The notes: a model not told the origin generated them from the letters alone. A stretch of DNA of 64,000 nt from Dendrosporobacter quercicolus (GCF_900104455.1 NZ_FNHB01000011.1:60338-124337); one strand, 5' to 3'. Positions 54,695 to 63,892 are shown, numbered from the stretch's first letter. Program-made: numbers and translations.

Positions 54695-55975
54695 ATGTCA
54701 CTCAAAAACTATAAAATATTACTCACCAAATTACTGGAAAAAACGCTTTACTTTATTTTGGGCTGGGGGCTGATTATTCCCTTAGCCTGCATCATCCCCA
54801 AAAAGAAAAATCTCCTGCTGTTCAAAGCCTCCGGCAATAATGTTAAATACCTGTATTTTTATGCCTGCCGCCAGCCAGCCGGATTAGAATTTTATTATCT
54901 GACCCGGAATAAAAAACTGATTCAGCAATTGAAGACCCGCCACTTGCCAGTCCTTCCTTACCCCAGCTGGCGCACACTATTCAAAATGTTTCAGGCCAGT
55001 GCGTATATCATAGACAATCATATCTCTCCGTTGAACTATTATATCTTTTACCGGGCGCGAAAAATCCAGCTATGGCATGGTATTGGCGTAAAGCAAATTG
55101 GTCCGTCCTCAGTTAGGGAAATAAAAAGCATGAAAGAAGGCCGGGGCAAAGAACTGGCGAAAAAACTTGTTTTCAACCCGACCTATGACGTTTTTTTGTC
55201 AACATCGGACTTTTACACCAGGGAAGTTTTTTCTCCGGCAATAAAAGCCGGACAATTCTGGGATTTTGGCTATCCCCGCAATGATTTGCTCTTTACCGGA
55301 ACAACCATCGACGAACAGCTGCTGGATACTGACAGCGAAAAGAACAAAATCATCAGGGATTTTAAACAGCGCGGCCACCAGGCAGTGTTATACGCACCCA
55401 CTTTCCGTGATACCGGCGGCGATCCGGTCAGCGACCTGGCCATTGAACTCCCGGCTCTGAATGATTTTGCCCGCAGTCATCATCTGCTGTTTGTATTTAA
55501 ATTTCATCCCACCACCCGGGTCAAAGGTCTGATCAACAGCTTGTCCAATTGTATCGAATACGACAAAGGGCGCGATATCTATCCGGTAATGTCTTGCTTT
55601 GACTTGTTAATTACCGATTATTCATCCATTTATCTTGACTTTTTATTACTGAACCGGCCGGTTTTATTCTTCCCTTATGACTATGAAAAATATCGCTCCC
55701 GGGACCGGGATATAGAAGTCGGTTATGACTGGATTACACCGGGGCCGAAGTGCTACACCCAGCAGGAACTGGAAGAACAAATGATCCGGCTGCTGATCAG
55801 ACGGTCTGACGGTTATCAGCAGCAGCGCCGGGAAATTTTGACTATGGCTTTCACTTATCAGGATGGAAACGCATCAGAGCGGGTTTTGTCCGCAATTAAG
55901 AACTTATTGACAGAAAAGAGTTCACTGCCGGAACTCAGAGCCCAGTACAACGATTTCAGCATAAAGGGGCGTTAA
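54695..55975 (+). CDS. CDP-glycerol/CDP-ribitol glycerophosphotransferase-like enzyme
   Basis: 426 residues of the Glyphos_transf (TagB/TagF/TarL) family, which adds glycerol- or ribitol-phosphate to surface polymers at the inner face of the membrane. Motifs: LWHGIGVKQIG, YAPTFRDTGGDP, FKFHPTTR and ITDYSSIYLDFLLLNRPVLFFPYD. The N-terminus is hydrophobic and probably membrane-bound. ATG 54695 after TAGGAGG. It starts an operon with a CDP-ribitol synthase, so ribitol phosphate is the probable unit. Confidence 0.88.
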   Translation: MSLKNYKILLTKLLEKTLYFILGWGLIIPLACIIPKKKNLLLFKASGNNVKYLYFYACRQPAGLEFYYLTRNKKLIQQLKTRHLPVLPYPSWRTLFKMFQASAYIIDNHISPLNYYIFYRARKIQLWHGIGVKQIGPSSVREIKSMKEGRGKELAKKLVFNPTYDVFLSTSDFYTREVFSPAIKAGQFWDFGYPRNDLLFTGTTIDEQLLDTDSEKNKIIRDFKQRGHQAVLYAPTFRDTGGDPVSDLAIELPALNDFARSHHLLFVFKFHPTTRVKGLINSLSNCIEYDKGRDIYPVMSCFDLLITDYSSIYLDFLLLNRPVLFFPYDYEKYRSRDRDIEVGYDWITPGPKCYTQQELEEQMIRLLIRRSDGYQQQRREILTMAFTYQDGNASERVLSAIKNLLTEKSSLPELRAQYNDFSIKGR

Positions 55976-55980
55976 GCGCA

Positions 55981-57339
55981 ATGAGAAAAGCATATGCCGT
56001 TATTTTAGCCTCAGGAGCAGGAGCGCGCTTTTGTAACCATATTCCCAAACAGTTCATTAAAGTCGCCGGCAAAACCATTGTTGAACATACAATTGATGTT
56101 TTCGAGCGTAATGAACGGATTGATGAAATCATCCTTGTTGTCAATTCCCTGTACAAAAATTTCATGGATGAAATTATATTAAAAAATAATTACCGCAAAG
56201 TAAGCCGGGTACTCAATGGCGGCAGCAGCAGACGCGAAAGTTCCTCAATCGGCGTCAATGCCATTGAGGAGCCGAATGCCAAAGTACTCGTCCACGACGC
56301 CGTAAGACCTTTTGTTTCCAGACAGCTCATCAACGACTGTATAAAAGCCCTGGATACCTTTGATGCGGTCGATGTTGCCATTCCGTCCGCCGATACCATT
56401 ATAAAAATCAATGACAACGCACTGATTGATAAGATACCGGCAAGAAAGCACATGATGCGCGGCCAAACCCCGCAGGCATTTAACCTGCCAGTCATCAAAA
56501 AAGCGCATCTGCTGGCTGAAAACGATCGCCAAACGGAATTTACCGATGACTGCGGTCTTGTTTTAAAGTATAAACTGGCCGATGTTTATGTGGTACAAGG
56601 CGAAGAGCGCAATCTAAAAATAACCTATCCTGAAGATATCTTTATGGCCGATAAACTGTTTCAATTAAAGAGCATCGAACCGTCTGACGATATATCCTTA
56701 ACGATGCTGCAGAACAAGGTGCTGGTAGTTTTCGGCGCAAGCCGGGGAATAGGCAAATCCATTGTTGATCTGGCCCGCAGCTACGGCGCCCGCGTCCATG
56801 GATTCTCGCGTTCAAATGATGTTAACATTGCTTCATTGGCTAATGTTGAAACTGCACTGGCGGCCGTTTACCAGAAAGAAAACCGAATAGATTATATCGT
56901 AAATACTGCCGGTGTTTTAAAAATGGGGAAGCTTGAAGCCAGACAGCTGGATGATATTCTGAATGAAATTCAGATAAATTATATTGGCTCAATTCATACT
57001 ATCAAAGCAGGCATTAAGTATTTAAAAGAAAGCAACGGAAGTATCGCTCTGTTTACCTCCAGTTCCTATACCCGTGGCCGGGCTTTATATTCTATTTACT
57101 CCTCGACGAAAGCCGCTATTGTAAATCTGGTTCAGGCTACAGCGGAAGAGCTGACCGTTGACGGCATACGCATCAATGCCATTAATCCGGAACGCACGGC
57201 AACGCCAATGCGCCGGGAAAACTTTGGGCATGAGCCGGAGGATAGCCTGTTAAATGCAGACAGAGTTGCACAGGTTTCTTTACAGACTTTACTATCTGAT
57301 CTAAGAGGGCAAGTAATCGATGTCCGTAAAAACAGCTAA
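55981..57339 (+). CDS. Fused ribitol-5-phosphate cytidylyltransferase / ribulose-5-phosphate reductase (Bcs1-like)
   Basis: 452 residues. Residues 1-230 are an IspD/TarI-like cytidylyltransferase (ILASGAGARFCNHIPKQFIKV, VHDAVRPFVS, RGQTPQAFNL); 240-450 are a short-chain reductase (VVFGASRGIGKSI, NTAGVLKMG, catalytic Tyr and Lys in YSIYSSTKAAI). As in Haemophilus Bcs1, it should reduce ribulose 5-phosphate and make CDP-ribitol in one protein; in most Gram-positives these are separate TarJ (a different fold) and TarI. It starts six bases after the transferase stop and shares its transcript. Confidence 0.87.
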   Translation: MRKAYAVILASGAGARFCNHIPKQFIKVAGKTIVEHTIDVFERNERIDEIILVVNSLYKNFMDEIILKNNYRKVSRVLNGGSSRRESSSIGVNAIEEPNAKVLVHDAVRPFVSRQLINDCIKALDTFDAVDVAIPSADTIIKINDNALIDKIPARKHMMRGQTPQAFNLPVIKKAHLLAENDRQTEFTDDCGLVLKYKLADVYVVQGEERNLKITYPEDIFMADKLFQLKSIEPSDDISLTMLQNKVLVVFGASRGIGKSIVDLARSYGARVHGFSRSNDVNIASLANVETALAAVYQKENRIDYIVNTAGVLKMGKLEARQLDDILNEIQINYIGSIHTIKAGIKYLKESNGSIALFTSSSYTRGRALYSIYSSTKAAIVNLVQATAEELTVDGIRINAINPERTATPMRRENFGHEPEDSLLNADRVAQVSLQTLLSDLRGQVIDVRKNS

Positions 57340-57414
57340 AGCCCCAAAAAGCCCGCCGTTACGGTTGATCCGCCCAATCAGCTGAATACGGACTGCCATA
57401 TGCCATACGAAAGC

Positions 57415-57453
57415 AAACCAGCCTGAATCCCTTGGGGATCAGGCTGGTTTTTT
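57415..57453. terminator. Bidirectional terminator
   Basis: AAACCAGCCTGA (57415-57426) and complement TCAGGCTGGTTT (57439-57450) with TTTT following; ends the ribitol operon and the convergent gene. Confidence 0.88.
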
Positions 57454-57493
57454 ATTCCCGGTTCACGCGGCGCAATATCCTTTGACAGCGCCC

Positions 57494-58501
57494 TTACTTC
57501 AGGCGAGTTACTGCATTCCGGCAAACTGCGCGCGCCTGACTCGCCGTTGGAAGGATATCAACCCGTTGATCGGAACAATAGCCCAGCTCCCCAGCGATCA
57601 CGGCATACAGCCGGTTGTCAAGGCTCACTACATACCGGCCTGCAGGCAAACGAAGATCTTTACCCGCTTGCGCCGGCAGGGAAAAACCAAACACATCCCG
57701 CCCCGGTACGCCCGGAGTTGCGGGTATTTTTTCCACCAGGAGCTGACCAGGCTCTACCCGGGGACGCTTGTCCCCGCCCCCGGCTGCGGTATTCTTTACC
57801 GGCTCAATCGCATATCTGAGCACAGCAGGCTGGCCATGTCGCGGCTGTTGGCCCCGGGCGCAGACAATATTGCTGGCCAGCCGCTTGGTATGCGTGAGCT
57901 TTTCCAGTGCTTTTCTATCAATACCGCTAACCACGCCGGCGGCTTGGAGCGCATTGAGCAGTTCCAGCATAGTGACTGGCGCCGAGCCTTCCGGAATGCT
58001 CACACTCAGCCTTGCTTCCATCCGGTCAAGTCTTACCTTAACCCGAATACTGGGCCTTACCGGCGCCAGAGGCTGAGAATTTACAATCAGGACAGGCACG
58101 CCTGCCGCCTCTCTAATAATCAAGGCCAGAAACCACTCATTAAAACCGTTATAATTCCGCTCCGTCAGTTCCTTCATCACTGCCGCCCTAGCCACAGAAA
58201 CGCCGCCTCCGGCCGGTGGCCATACACTCAGATAAATTCCCCGGTCATTCGCCGTTATTTGATATCTGCCGTCCGACCGGGGCCGCCAGTGAATGACTTT
58301 TACCGCCGTACCTAAAGCATCCCTGATTATCCTGGAAATAAACCGGCCGTCAAATTCGCCATAACCACGCTCAGTCAGTTCCTGGACAATCGCCGGTCTT
58401 TTTACCGGCTCCCCGCCATTGACAGGCGGCCACACACTAAGATACACGCCGTCATCATTGGCGGTTAGTTGATATCGGCCATCCTGGGGCGCCTTATTCA
58501 C
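57494..58501 (-). CDS. Short FapA/DUF342-type protein with duplicated N-terminal module
   Basis: 335 residues. Two tandem copies of a 65-residue module open the protein: GRYQLTANDDGVYLSVWPPV (8-27) with ELTERGYGEFDGRFISRII, and GRYQITANDRGIYLSVWPP (78-96) with ELTERNYNGFNEWFLALII. A FapA/DUF342 region follows (VKVRLDRMEARLSVSIPEG, PGTPGVPGRDVFG-like). The C-terminal beta-helix of full-length FapA proteins (500-600 residues) is absent. Function unknown; relatives are tied to flagella and cell-surface regulation. GTG start at 58501 with a weak AAGGCGG site. Confidence 0.75.
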   Translation of the reverse strand: MNKAPQDGRYQLTANDDGVYLSVWPPVNGGEPVKRPAIVQELTERGYGEFDGRFISRIIRDALGTAVKVIHWRPRSDGRYQITANDRGIYLSVWPPAGGGVSVARAAVMKELTERNYNGFNEWFLALIIREAAGVPVLIVNSQPLAPVRPSIRVKVRLDRMEARLSVSIPEGSAPVTMLELLNALQAAGVVSGIDRKALEKLTHTKRLASNIVCARGQQPRHGQPAVLRYAIEPVKNTAAGGGDKRPRVEPGQLLVEKIPATPGVPGRDVFGFSLPAQAGKDLRLPAGRYVVSLDNRLYAVIAGELGYCSDQRVDILPTASQARAVCRNAVTRLK

Positions 58502-58851
58502 GCAATCACCGCCTTAGCTAAAAAGTTCTACCGCTTTCAACATCATCACCGCCGGACAAGGCAAAGCAATGGATGAACAAAATTCAGCTGTCGCTATCTC
58601 TATTATATTGCAAATCTCCAAACAAGCACTAAGACTTTAGTCCTGTTTGTGCAGCTTTTCAGGAAATTTGCCATAATGACAGGAAGTAATTATTGGAAAT
58701 TCAGCCTGAATGCTCGATCAAATTCCCCTGCCAGAATGAACTCACCAGGGCAGGAAAAGCGTTCCAAAGCCAGAAATTTGTTATAATACAGATCGTCACC
58801 TCCGGTACGGTGATCATCGGCCGATCCTAAATGCTAAAGGAGAAATGCAAG
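58502..58851 (+). other. Intergenic region with promoter of the FAH gene
   Basis: Nothing coding. TG-T-TATAAT at 58789-58797 is an extended -10 element; a small TCACC/CGGTGA hairpin follows at about 58797-58814. The rest holds no recognised feature. Confidence 0.45.
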
Positions 58852-59760
58852 ATGTATTTTGCCACATTTCAAACGGGAGAGAAAACTGAGCTTGGACTGT
58901 TGTCAACAAATCAAACGGAAATTATTCCCTTACAGGCTGCTGAAAGATATTATTGTAAAACGGCAACCTTGCCTGATACCATGCTGGCCTTCATCCAGCA
59001 TGGATCTGCCGCTCTGAACACCGTCCAAAAAATACTCAGCAGGCTTGACGGCGGCTGCCCAATGGTATCGCTGGCCTCGGCAGCCCTCCTTGCCCCGATA
59101 CCCCGTCCGCAAAAAAACATTTTTTGCGTAGGAAAAAACTATGTGGAGCACGCGCTGGAATTTGAACAGACCGGCGATGTCAATTTGGCGGTTCCCAAGA
59201 CGCCGGTAATTTTTTCCAAACCGCCCACTTGCGTTGTTGGTCCAGGCGCCATTGTTAAAAATCACCGGCATATTACATTGCAAATGGATTATGAAGTGGA
59301 GCTGGCCGTAATTATCGGCAAACAGGCCTCACAGGTAACGAAAGCGGACGCCTATGACCATGTATTTGGCTATACCATTATGAATGACGTCAGCGCCCGC
59401 GACCTGCAAAAAGCACATGCGCAATGGCTGCTCGGCAAAGGCCCCGATACCTTTGCTCCGCTTGGCCCCTACATTGTTCATAAAAATGCAGTCCCCGATC
59501 CGCACAACTTAGCAATTCAATGCAGCATTAATGGTGAACTGCGGCAAAATGCCAATACCGGCGATATGGTTTTCGATATTCCAACTCTGATTGCCGCAAT
59601 ATCAGCCGTAATTACACTGGAACCCGGCGACATCATCGCCACCGGAACGCCCGCCGGTGTGGGCGGCGCAATGAAACCGCCCAAATACCTGCAGCCTGGT
59701 GATGAAATGCGTCTGGAGATTGAAAAAGTGGGGGTTTTGATCAATACCATTGAGGAGTAG
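58852..59760 (+). CDS. Fumarylacetoacetate hydrolase family protein
   Basis: 302 residues. The C-terminal FAH domain shows IFCVGKNYVEHALEF, PVIFSKPPT, the metal ligands in MDYEVELAVIIGK and MNDVSARDLQ, and ATGTPAGVGGAMKPPKYLQPGD. These enzymes cleave or isomerise beta-diketo or acylpyruvate acids (for example in aromatic breakdown) with Mg2+. I start at ATG 58852 (MYFATF), nine bases after AAAGGAG; the ATG at 58831 has no site. A single gene; substrate unknown. Confidence 0.92.
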   Translation: MYFATFQTGEKTELGLLSTNQTEIIPLQAAERYYCKTATLPDTMLAFIQHGSAALNTVQKILSRLDGGCPMVSLASAALLAPIPRPQKNIFCVGKNYVEHALEFEQTGDVNLAVPKTPVIFSKPPTCVVGPGAIVKNHRHITLQMDYEVELAVIIGKQASQVTKADAYDHVFGYTIMNDVSARDLQKAHAQWLLGKGPDTFAPLGPYIVHKNAVPDPHNLAIQCSINGELRQNANTGDMVFDIPTLIAAISAVITLEPGDIIATGTPAGVGGAMKPPKYLQPGDEMRLEIEKVGVLINTIEE

Positions 59761-59784
59761 CAGGCGGCTTATGGGTTAACAAAA

Positions 59785-59845
59785 CAGAGGAAGGGACAGG
59801 TCCCTTGTTTGCTTTTGCAAACGTGGAGACCTGTCCCTTCCTCTG
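59785..59845. repeat. GGGACAGGTCCC-type hairpin, copy 3
   Basis: 18-bp arms CAGAGGAAGGGACAGGTC (59785-59802) and complement (59828-59845), with an inner GTTTGC/GCAAAC stem. Lies 25 bases past the FAH stop. Confidence 0.75.
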
Positions 59846-60000
59846 CTTGAATACGGCTTTGAGCTGCTGCCGAGTTACCGTCTTTGGAGTTTGAAGCGTT
59901 CAATTGCAAACAGCACCGGCCCCTCGCCCAGGTGTACGCATGCCCTTGCCTTTGAATCATGGCCAATAGACCGTTTGAGAAAACATTTTTCCAGCCGAAT

Positions 60001-60414
60001 TTATTGTTGTTTTTTGGTGATCTCACAATAATTGGAGAAGGTTCTCCTAAACTGAATTTTCGTCCAGCCCCGCAGATCAGGATCGTCATTTTGCATTAAA
60101 ATCTTTAAATCTCTGATCATTCTATTTAAATCAGGATCAGAACCGGTTTCAACCGTAATCCGGCAATCGCTCTCTATAGATCCTATAGGATCTATAGATC
60201 TTATCAGCCAATCCAGTGAAACCTTATAGTACGCAGAAACTTTAACCAAATACTCCAGGCTGGGTTTTTTACCATGCTCACAGTCTTTTACATAACCGTA
60301 TTTGTATCCCAGCGGTTGCCCAAAAGCGGTTTGAGATCTGGCTCCACGCACTTCTCTAAGCCGTTTGCCAATCTCCACATAATTAATTTCCAAATCATTC
60401 TCAGAACTCATCAT
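60001..60414 (-). CDS. XRE-type helix-turn-helix regulator
   Basis: 137 residues. The HTH reads EIGKRLREVRGARSQTAFGQPLGYKYGYVKDCEHGKKPSLEYLVKVSAYYKVSLDWLI, a Cro/CI-like domain; the C-terminal half is unassigned and ends FRRTFSNYCEITKKQQ. Start is ATG 60414 or 60411 behind GGGGGG. A 14-bp inverted repeat lies directly upstream and a related palindrome lies inside the gene, suggesting autoregulation. Target unknown; the divergent HD-GYP gene is a candidate. Confidence 0.85.
   Translation of the reverse strand: MMSSENDLEINYVEIGKRLREVRGARSQTAFGQPLGYKYGYVKDCEHGKKPSLEYLVKVSAYYKVSLDWLIRSIDPIGSIESDCRITVETGSDPDLNRMIRDLKILMQNDDPDLRGWTKIQFRRTFSNYCEITKKQQ
60178..60193. promoter_or_regulatory. Intragenic 16-bp palindrome in the XRE gene
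   Basis: AGATCCTATAGGATCT is perfect and is followed by a partial copy TATAGATCT. It shares AGATC..TA with the operator at 60428 and may be a second binding site. Confidence 0.4.
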
Positions 60415-60427
60415 TTGCCCCCCCTGT

Positions 60428-60474
60428 AGATCTAATAGAATTTAAAAGACTTGATTTTAGATTCTATTAGATCT
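60428..60474. promoter_or_regulatory. Inverted-repeat operator upstream of the XRE gene
   Basis: Perfect 14-bp arms AGATCTAATAGAAT (60428-60441) and complement (60461-60474), 19 bases apart, overlapping the likely promoter. Confidence 0.65.
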
Positions 60475-60687
60475 ATAATTAGTATGTAGAATAATTTTAG
60501 TTTATACCGCCTGATCAGCTCGCCAATTTATCTACATTAACTGTAATAGTAAACTGTACTGCAACAAATTCTAAATATTTATCTAGACGAATGCTTAACT
60601 ACCGGCCATAAACAGGTGCATGCTTTAAGCTTGATTAGCACAACAATTCATCCACAAAAAATTGTCTGTATGTGAGGTGGCGATTTC

Positions 60688-61794
60688 ATGGAAAAAGTGG
60701 CAGTAAGTCTTGATGAAGTTATACCTGGAATGATTACTGCAGAATCTATCATGCCCAACGAAAAACAAATTATTTTACAAAAGAACACAGAATTAACAAC
60801 AAACATGATTGATCTATTAAAAAAATGGAAAATTGAATCTATTTATGTTAAATATCAGCAGGCAGCCGTAAGTCAGGCTCACATAAAGAAGCCCCTGCCA
60901 GTAAAATCGCATCAATTACGCCTTACATACCCAAGCCTTCAAAAAAAATACAATCAGGTTGCCCAAATTTCAGGAAATATTTTTGAACATATGCGTAATA
61001 TGGAGTACCTGCCCTACGATTTGTTCCGGCAGTTAATTTATCCCGCCTTATATGATTTACTGGATGAACCTGAACTATTAACCCGCTTGTATCAACTGAA
61101 GCCATTCATGAATGATATTCATTGCCACGCGGTCAACGTAGGGTTGATCGCCGGTCTGATCGGGCGCTGGTGCGGCTTTAAAGAACCAGTCGTACAATCT
61201 TTAATTTTGTCCGGGGTTATGCACGATATTGGTAAAACGCAGATCCCTCCGTCAATTTTAAAAAAATCGACAGTCCATACTCTTGAAGAGAAAGAAATTC
61301 TCAAGCTTCACCCTTTTTACGGCTATTATTTAATCAAAAGCGTTCCAGATGCTTTCCCCGGAATTGAATGCGCTATTCTGCAACATCATGAGCGGGAAGA
61401 TGGCAGCGGCTATCCACAGGGTATTAAATCGGCCGCAATCCACCCTTTCGCTAAAATTATTGCAATTGCCGATGTCTATGACACTCTGACAATGAGTAAT
61501 GATAAAAAAAATCTCAACCTGTTTTCCGCCTTAGAAATAATCATCAATAAGATGTTCCTTAAATTCGACCCGGACTATTGTAAAATCTTTGTTCGTAATG
61601 CGTTGCATTCTTTGAACAGGGCTACCGTCCTGCTGAGTGATAACACGCAGGCCGATGTACTGTATTTTCCCTGCTTTATGTCGGCGAAACCGCTGTTAAA
61701 AAGAACTACAGGAGCCTCCCTCGACTTAAATCAAACCACTAGCATTTCGATTATAGATATTATAAGCACCTCGTCCTGCACAGCGCCCAGTTAA
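60688..61794 (+). CDS. HD-GYP domain phosphodiesterase
   Basis: 368 residues. After an N-terminal region of about 130 residues comes an HD-GYP domain: HCHAVNVGLIAGLIG, GVMHDIGKTQIP, ILQHHEREDGSGYPQGI and IIAIADVYDTLTM. All metal ligands and the HHExxDGxGYP signature of c-di-GMP phosphodiesterases are kept, so it should hydrolyse cyclic di-GMP. No signal peptide. ATG after GAGGTGG. Single gene, divergent from the XRE regulator by 270 bases. Confidence 0.92.
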   Translation: MEKVAVSLDEVIPGMITAESIMPNEKQIILQKNTELTTNMIDLLKKWKIESIYVKYQQAAVSQAHIKKPLPVKSHQLRLTYPSLQKKYNQVAQISGNIFEHMRNMEYLPYDLFRQLIYPALYDLLDEPELLTRLYQLKPFMNDIHCHAVNVGLIAGLIGRWCGFKEPVVQSLILSGVMHDIGKTQIPPSILKKSTVHTLEEKEILKLHPFYGYYLIKSVPDAFPGIECAILQHHEREDGSGYPQGIKSAAIHPFAKIIAIADVYDTLTMSNDKKNLNLFSALEIIINKMFLKFDPDYCKIFVRNALHSLNRATVLLSDNTQADVLYFPCFMSAKPLLKRTTGASLDLNQTTSISIIDIISTSSCTAPS

Positions 61795-62267
61795 CGTTTA
61801 ACCACAGAGACTGAAAGCCACTAAAACCCATTTAAAATCCAGTACTCTATTCTTTTATCGTTAAGAAATTATACTTTAATAAGCAAAAAAACAGCTTGGT
61901 TGCTAATTTGTTTCACCGGCAATTCTTTATAAATGCCGGGAAGTTTTGAGAATTGTAAAAAGTCAATTGCCATACAAGACAAAATATAGCTTGCATAACC
62001 TAAAGTTTATGCAAGCTATATTTTTTATCCGGGCCAGGAACCATACAACAGCAGCAAAGCAATTTTTCCGATTTCCCCTGTTCCCGCAGGCAATTCAGTG
62101 AGAGAAGCTTATAATATTGTTTAATACTAACATAGCTAATCTATAAAGACAAGTACAACAGGGGCGGAACTATATTTATCGTCAGTCATTGAATCACAAG
62201 CACTGGCAAAGCAGCTTGCGACTGTAAAGACACCCCGTTGCGGCGCGGCCTCAGGCTGACAGGACGC
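61795..62267 (+). other. Intergenic region with terminator
   Basis: No gene. CCGGCA/TGCCGG arms near 61918-61941 form a small hairpin; the main terminator is at 61982-62026. Nothing else recognised. Confidence 0.5.
61982..62026 (+). terminator. Terminator of the HD-GYP gene
   Basis: Arms AAATATAGCTTGCATAA and complement (61982-61998, 62007-62023) with a T run to 62026. Confidence 0.85.
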
Positions 62268-63128
62268 TTAAACCCTGGTGTTCTTAATAAAATCAACAAA
62301 AGTTTGCACAATCGACAGGTTTATGGACTGCTCATTATAAATCAGCCAGGTTTTCCGGGTAATCTTTTGATTGTCGGCATCGCTAATTTCCATCGTATAG
62401 ATAGATTCTATATTCTGGGTCATTCTCCGCGGCAAAAACGCATAACCAAGCCCATATTGCACCATTTCCTTGCAGGTAACAAGGTTATTCACTCTCATGC
62501 CAACAATCGGCGGTACGGAAAGATTCCGCCGCCACCATTTATCAATACGCGACTGGATCATATAATCGCTTTGATACAAAATGAGCGGAAGTTTAGGCAA
62601 ATCAGCCAGGCTAAACGGCTTATAGTAAGAAACGCAAATAGGCTCCTCAAAAAGACAGTGGATGTTCTTTACTCCGCCGTAATCAACACTGACAAATCCT
62701 ACATGAGCTTTTTGCGCATAAACGATATTAAAAATATTTCTTGACCAGTCCGTTATAATCGTAAAATCTGTATTGGGATATTGATCCTTAAACGAATGTA
62801 ATAGCTGGGGAAGCGTGTATATTGTAAAATAATTTGAAGCGCCTATCACCAAAGTACCGGCATTTTCATTTGAAAAGTGCCGGACTTTATCTTTTATCTG
62901 CTCCATGCGGTCAATAAATTCTTCCGCCATTTCCACCAGCAATTCACCTGCAGGGGTAAATTGTATTCCCTTGGAACTCCGATGGACGATCTGCACGCCA
63001 AATTCCTGCTCAATTTGGCGAAGCCGTGCAGTCAAGGCAGGCTGTGACATATACATTACCTGAGCAGCCTTGGTAATATTCTTTTCTGCGCTTAACACCT
63101 TAATTATTTTCCAATCGCGGTCTTCCAA
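62268..63128 (-). CDS. LysR-family regulator
   Basis: 286 residues. EDRDWKIIKVLSAEKNITKAAQVMYMSQPALTARLRQIEQEF is the helix-turn-helix of a LysR subgroup common in Negativicutes; the effector domain follows with GTLVIGASNYFTIYTLPQLL. I start at the TTG at 63128, nine bases after GGAG, which gives the usual LEDRDW start; a TTG at 63143 would add five residues. No divergent partner gene is close; targets unknown. Confidence 0.9.
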   Translation of the reverse strand: MEDRDWKIIKVLSAEKNITKAAQVMYMSQPALTARLRQIEQEFGVQIVHRSSKGIQFTPAGELLVEMAEEFIDRMEQIKDKVRHFSNENAGTLVIGASNYFTIYTLPQLLHSFKDQYPNTDFTIITDWSRNIFNIVYAQKAHVGFVSVDYGGVKNIHCLFEEPICVSYYKPFSLADLPKLPLILYQSDYMIQSRIDKWWRRNLSVPPIVGMRVNNLVTCKEMVQYGLGYAFLPRRMTQNIESIYTMEISDADNQKITRKTWLIYNEQSINLSIVQTFVDFIKNTRV

Positions 63129-63269
63129 TCTAATACACTCCAATTGTTACTGAATTTCTTACAGTTATACATATTGTATATTTCTACCCAAATCTCCTGT
63201 TTTTTATTGAACCTCAAATTAAGAGCGCTCCCTAAAGCTTAAGGCCGCCTGAACTTTTAAGCAAACAGA

Positions 63270-63302
63270 GGGGGTTTACAAGGACTAAACCTTGTAAACC
63301 CC
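63270..63302. terminator. Terminator of the PH-like membrane protein gene
   Basis: Arms GGGGTTTACAAGG (63271-63283) and complement (63290-63302), about 50 bases past the stop at 63354. Confidence 0.75.
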
Positions 63303-63353
63303 TAAAAAGTCAATCAGGCTAAAACTGAGGGTGAAACTGTCAGCTACTGTCGC

Positions 63354-63857
63354 TTAAAACGCGACTACTTTATCCGGCAGTTTCGCCTTCAGCGCCGCCA
63401 GCATCTGATCTCCGGGTTTAAAGTAAATACGCCGGTTTTCCAGCTTCTTTCCGCTTCTTGCCACAGTATAGGCTACCGTCCAGACTTCACGCCCGTCAAG
63501 AGCCGAATGAAAGCGGTATGTACGGCGGAATTTGACCAAGCCGATCAACTGTGGTTTATAACTGGATAGGCTAAAAATCGCCTTATAGGGAATTTCATGG
63601 GTTACCGTTCCCAACAGGCCCCGCTTAACGCATTTCAGCCCTTTGTCATTCATTTCATAGCTATACCGGGCGGCCATCCGTTCAATAAGGACGAATAAAA
63701 TAAGCGTTACCGTCATGATTTCCAGTGGCTGAAAGATTCCCAGAATCAAATATTTATAGAATGAAAATCCCCATAGCATAAGCAAGCAAATGACTGCAAT
63801 CATTAAAATATTGAAATGTTTTTTGCTGGTAGTTGACTGCACAACTAAATTTTCCAT
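63354..63857 (-). CDS. Small membrane protein with PH-like (bPH) domain
   Basis: 167 residues. Two helices (about 15-32 and 38-60), then a beta-rich cytoplasmic part starting RYSYEMNDKGLKCVKRGLLGTVTHEIPYKAIFSL, the pattern of bacterial PH domains following two TM helices. Function unknown. CAGGAGA precedes the ATG. The upstream gene, on the same strand, ends 36 bases before it, so the two may be one operon. Confidence 0.75.
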   Translation of the reverse strand: MENLVVQSTTSKKHFNILMIAVICLLMLWGFSFYKYLILGIFQPLEIMTVTLILFVLIERMAARYSYEMNDKGLKCVKRGLLGTVTHEIPYKAIFSLSSYKPQLIGLVKFRRTYRFHSALDGREVWTVAYTVARSGKKLENRRIYFKPGDQMLAALKAKLPDKVVAF

Positions 63858-63892
63858 CAGCCGGTCTCCTGTTCGTACGCTTGTCTTACCCG

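Noticed and set aside
57482..58315. 277-codon plus-strand frame opposite the FapA-like gene
   Set aside because: The minus-strand frame has clear repeats and a FapA-like region; the plus frame is rich in Arg/His/Pro as expected for a shadow.
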